Below are positions 13,538 to 15,865 of a stretch of 15,865 nt of DNA, piece after piece (position 1 is the first letter of the stretch; each line of letters starts with the position of its first letter). Under the pieces are notes generated by a model, which worked only from the letters and a program-made list of their open reading frames with translations, had not been told where the DNA came from and ran no database searches. A program made the translations under genes and the position numbers. The stretch is from positions 1 through 15,865 of the forward strand of contig CAYJHH010000067.1 of NCBI GenBank assembly GCA_964369995.1, in the 5' to 3' direction. The stretch comes from CAYJAD01 sp964369995 (GTDB lineage Bacteria; Desulfobacterota; Desulfovibrionia; Desulfovibrionales; Desulfovibrionaceae).

Positions 13538-14883
13538 GGTTGACCTCCCTGCTCACCCACAAGAGTGTGCCTTTTGGCCGTTACAATTTTCACAGGGAGC
13601 AATAGGCCTCTTTTTCCAAGACCTTGCGGCAAAGACACATTCACAGTGACGCCATGAGGGTCGCGCCCCTGCCAAAATTCTTGCCCCTCACTGCTTTCAG
13701 ATTTTTTACTTCTATTTTCAAGCAGTAATACGGTTTTTTCCCCTTCACGCTTTTTAAGCCATGCGGCGGTGAGCTCATCTTGCTTTTCTTGGAAGCGATG
13801 CAAACGCTCTAGCATAACTTCCGGCGCCACTTTAAGTGGAAGTTCAGAAGCTTTTGTACCCGGGCGATCAGAGTAGCAAAAAGAAAAAGAAGCTCTAAAG
13901 TTTACTTTTTCTAACATGTGCATGGTCTGTAAAAAGTCCTCTTCGCTCTCGCCGGGAAAGCCCACAATAATATCCGAAGAAAAACTCATATCCGGGCGCA
14001 CTTTTCGCATTTCGTCCACCAAATATAAAAAGCGCTCCGTGGTGTATTTGCGTCCCATATTGGCAAGCACAGCATCAGAACCGGCTTGTAAAGGAAGGTG
14101 CACATGCGGGCATAAATTTTCAAGTTCCGCAAAAGCGCCAATGACTTCCGGCGAAAAATCTTTGGGATGCGGCGTCATAAAGCGCAAACGCGCAAGTCCC
14201 GGTAAGGCGGCGATTTTGTACAAAAGCTCAGCAAAACTGGTGCCATCTCCTGCGCTATCTTGCGAAAAGGAGTTCACATTTTGCCCAAGCAAGCAAATTT
14301 CACGTGTGCCATGAGCTAGCAGCTGCCGGCATTCTTCAAGCACCGCTTCTGTGGAGCGTGATTTTTGCGGCCCGCGCGTATAAGGAACAATGCAATACGC
14401 GCAATAATTATCACAGCCTTGCATAATATTCACATAAGCCAAAGGCTCCACTTCCCCATCTTGTAAGGCTGCATCTCGCTCGGGGTATGATTCTGAAAAA
14501 TCCACCAAAGACATTTTTAATTGCGGCTCAGCAAAAAGTTTCACCACACTTGAGGGAATATCTTTCACACCATCGCCGCCGCACACAAGGCGCACTTGCT
14601 CAAATTTTTCAAAAAAACCCGAACCTATTTGCTGCGCCACACAGCCGGCCACCACCACAAAAGCATTGTGGGTATTTCGTGTTTCATGGCGCACCTTACG
14701 CAAGGTATTATACACTTTTTGTTCTGGCTTCTCACGCACAGAACACGTATTAACAATAACCACCGTGGCATCTTGTAGTTCTGTTTTCACAAAACCACGT
14801 TCTGCAAATGCACGCTCAAGCCAGGCAGAATCATTAAAATTCATCTGGCAACCAAAGGTCAAAATATGAAATGTTTGTTGCAT
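13531..14883 (-). CDS. miaB: tRNA-2-methylthio-N6-dimethylallyladenosine synthase
   Basis: Radical SAM methylthiotransferase that adds the 2-methylthio group to i6A37 of tRNAs reading UNN codons. 450 residues, normal. The N-terminal UPF0004 domain carries three auxiliary-cluster cysteines: C12 (FGCQMNFNDS), C47 (VNTCSVREKPEQK) and C81 (VAGCVAQQ). The radical SAM motif is C157-x3-C161-x2-C164 (MQGCDNYCAYC), followed by IVPYTRGPQKSR. LLGQNVNSF, HLPLQAGSDAVLANMGRKYT and DIIVGFPGESEEDF are MiaB-type and set it apart from RimO and MtaB. A TRAM domain covers about 380-445. The ATG directly abuts the orf125 stop codon (TAG then ATG); AGGAAC about 10 bases upstream is the likely ribosome-binding site. 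Confidence 0.96.
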   Translation of the reverse strand: MQQTFHILTFGCQMNFNDSAWLERAFAERGFVKTELQDATVVIVNTCSVREKPEQKVYNTLRKVRHETRNTHNAFVVVAGCVAQQIGSGFFEKFEQVRLVCGGDGVKDIPSSVVKLFAEPQLKMSLVDFSESYPERDAALQDGEVEPLAYVNIMQGCDNYCAYCIVPYTRGPQKSRSTEAVLEECRQLLAHGTREICLLGQNVNSFSQDSAGDGTSFAELLYKIAALPGLARLRFMTPHPKDFSPEVIGAFAELENLCPHVHLPLQAGSDAVLANMGRKYTTERFLYLVDEMRKVRPDMSFSSDIIVGFPGESEEDFLQTMHMLEKVNFRASFSFCYSDRPGTKASELPLKVAPEVMLERLHRFQEKQDELTAAWLKKREGEKTVLLLENRSKKSESSEGQEFWQGRDPHGVTVNVSLPQGLGKRGLLLPVKIVTAKRHTLVGEQGGQPW

Positions 14884-15261
14884 CTATTGCTCTGTTCCTG
14901 TGTCATCATCGTCCAAGAAAAGACTGGCTTCGTCCATTTCAAGGCTGTCAATTTTTTCTTCCAACCACTCGCGCACAGCATGGGCTGTACGGTGATTTAA
15001 AAGTATTTTAGTATGAATGGCTCGCGTAATCACACGTACCCCTTCATCATCGGGCACCATTTCCGGCCCAAGGGTACCATCTTCTGCCACGTTGCGCTCA
15101 GAAAAAGTCGGCGCTTTGTCACTTTCTGCATAAAAGTTAAGTTCTATTTCACCATGAGGATTAATACCGCCCCATACACCATGCGCGGTATGTAATTTTG
15201 CTTGTTCCTCTTCAACATATTCATACCGTATACGTGTGGGAAAATGTTTATGCTGTGTCAT
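14884..15261 (-). CDS. Conserved-looking protein of unknown function upstream of miaB
   Basis: 125 residues, acidic, soluble, no signal peptide or membrane segment. Start ATG at 15259-15261 with AAGGA about 6 bases upstream. The centre (GVWGGINPHGEIELNFYAES at 28-47) and the C-terminal helix region (TKILLNHRTAHAVREWLEEKI at 84-104) look like a small alpha/beta fold; the tail ends in a run of Asp (SLFLDDDD). The strand-then-helix pattern, with a residue block ahead of a helix ending in EEKI, loosely recalls DUF3467, but I would not assign it. It abuts miaB without a gap, so it is co-translated with a tRNA-modification gene, which is the only clue to function. Confidence 0.8.
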   Translation of the reverse strand: MTQHKHFPTRIRYEYVEEEQAKLHTAHGVWGGINPHGEIELNFYAESDKAPTFSERNVAEDGTLGPEMVPDDEGVRVITRAIHTKILLNHRTAHAVREWLEEKIDSLEMDEASLFLDDDDTGTEQ

Positions 15262-15279
15262 GTATATTCCTTCAATAAA

Positions 15280-15543
15280 TTACCCTTGAATACTTACCAT
15301 ATGTCCAGAATCTTGTTCCGGTTGCCTTGCCGATAACGATGTGGGAAGAAAAGGAGAACGTTGCTGCACTCCTATCATGAATTGTTCCTCGCGTTGCAAG
15401 GTCTTTTGTGTGGCTTCCACGGAATCAGCAGTAAGAAGTTTAGCATCGTCTAAATGCGAGGTATACGGGGGCTTTACATAAATCATTTGTACAAGCGGAT
15501 TTATTCTTGCCTCAATGGAATACACATCTTCACGTGTTTGCAT
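15280..15543 (-). CDS. Small hypothetical protein, first gene of the miaB operon
   Basis: 87 residues, start ATG at 15541-15543 with an excellent AAGGAGAGG about 7 bases upstream. No recognised domain, no cysteines, no membrane segment. The N-terminal half (EARINPLVQMIYVKPPYTSH at 11-30) is mixed; the middle (ADSVEATQKTLQREEQFM at 39-56) is likely helical; the C-terminus is Ser/Pro/Gln-rich and probably disordered. It ends 18 bp before orf125, whose ribosome-binding site fills the gap. The strong ribosome-binding site and operon position argue that it is translated. I do not recognise its family. Confidence 0.65.
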   Translation of the reverse strand: MQTREDVYSIEARINPLVQMIYVKPPYTSHLDDAKLLTADSVEATQKTLQREEQFMIGVQQRSPFLPTSLSARQPEQDSGHMVSIQG

Positions 15544-15619
15544 GCCGTCACCTCTCCTTGGGAAATACGGAAGACTACACTTTTAATCAAGCCTTATTCT
15601 TGCCATGAAGCATTTTATG

Positions 15620-15648
15620 CTTATTCTTAGCCCCATGACACTTGTAAA
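15620..15648 (-). promoter_or_regulatory. Candidate sigma70 promoter of the orf87-orf125-miaB-bfn operon
   Basis: Minus strand: TTTACA (plus 15643-15648), a 17-bp spacer, then AATAAG (plus 15620-15625). Predicted start is near 15613, giving a leader of about 70 nt. A small AAGCAT-N3-ATGCTT hairpin (15608-15622) overlaps the start region. The -10 match is only four of six. Confidence 0.4.
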
Positions 15649-15740
15649 AACATACGCTTGTTTTCTTCTTTTCTTGACGTAATGCCCTATATACGCCAAA
15701 AAGAGGGGGAACAAAAAAAAGCCTGAACCTTATATATATT

Positions 15741-15780
15741 GTGGTATGGTCATAACCACGCAAGCATGTACTTTTAATAT
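15741..15780 (+). promoter_or_regulatory. Candidate activator site and -10 box for the gene at the window end
   Basis: GTGGT (15741-15745) and ACCAC (15755-15759) form a 5-N9-5 dyad. A TAATAT box lies at 15775-15780 with no good -35 at 17 bp. The dyad centre is about 37 bp before the predicted start, near where an activator overlapping the -35 would sit. The rest of 15544-15831 is AT-rich; it also holds a CTTATTCTT direct repeat (15592-15600 and 15620-15628). Confidence 0.35.
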
Positions 15781-15831
15781 AAGGCCACCTAGGCTTATAG
15801 ACAATATCTTAAAGGAAGTTTTAGTAAAAAT

Positions 15832-15865
15832 ATGAATAGCTACACTTTGGAAAAACTCAACGCAA
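15832..15865 (+). CDS. Start of a plus-strand gene, truncated by the window end
   Basis: An ATG at 15832-15834 opens a frame MNSYTLEKLNA that runs off the window. AAAGGAAG at 15811-15818 is a plausible ribosome-binding site, though the 13-base spacing is long. The sequence is too short to identify. The divergent arrangement with the miaB operon and the promoter-like elements upstream support a real gene start. Confidence 0.45.
   Translation, partial: MNSYTLEKLNA

Overview
The window reads as chromosomal core DNA from a Gram-negative, menaquinone-using anaerobe or microaerophile, most likely a relative of the Desulfovibrionaceae with moderate GC content. The evidence is a full futalosine-route menaquinone set (mqnA, mqnC, mqnD, mqnE), an ADP-heptose epimerase for LPS core, a type III glutamine synthetase, a CRP/FNR-family regulator and a miaB/bifunctional-nuclease pair. 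The family assignment rests on remembered protein resemblance and gene content, not on a search. No phage, transposase, CRISPR array or toxin-antitoxin pair is visible.

Layout. (1) 1-230: the 3' end of a tRNA-Val, its terminator, a three-copy 21-bp tandem repeat, and the terminator of the convergent glnN gene. (2) 261-3361, minus strand: glnN, then upstream of it a CRP/FNR-like regulator with its own promoter, leader inverted repeat and terminator. (3) 3362-3954: about 590 bp without a convincing gene; it holds a tight cluster of overlapping dyads at 3755-3807. (4) 3955-8060, minus strand: a compact operon transcribed mqnE-mqnC-mqnA-hldD, driven by a near-consensus sigma70 promoter so close to the mqnE ATG that the transcript should be leaderless or nearly so. 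(5) 8131-10434, plus strand: mqnD and a NorM-like MATE exporter, divergent from mqnE. (6) 10488-12662, minus strand: a zinc-ribbon/coiled-coil protein followed by a TPR protein with a degenerate receiver domain. (7) 12914-15543, minus strand: an operon transcribed orf87-orf125-miaB-bfn. (8) 15544-15865: a divergent intergenic region and the first 11 codons of a plus-strand gene.

How the genes work together. MqnA makes the enol ether of 3-hydroxybenzoate from chorismate, MqnE joins it to SAM to give aminofutalosine, and MqnC and MqnD carry the later intermediate on to 1,4-dihydroxy-6-naphthoate. The step that removes the adenine or hypoxanthine base (MqnB or an MTA/SAH-nucleosidase-type enzyme) is not in the window. 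hldD rides at the end of this operon, so quinone and LPS-core synthesis appear to share transcription. miaB (tRNA modification) overlaps a BFN-domain gene.

I did not find an unmistakable new system. The items best worth a second look are the degenerate-receiver/zinc-ribbon pair with its odd hairpin-rich N-terminal coding segment, the dyad cluster in the large gene-free gap, the probable leaderless mqnE start, the perfect 24-bp dyad upstream of the zinc-ribbon gene, and the two unrecognised small genes ahead of miaB.
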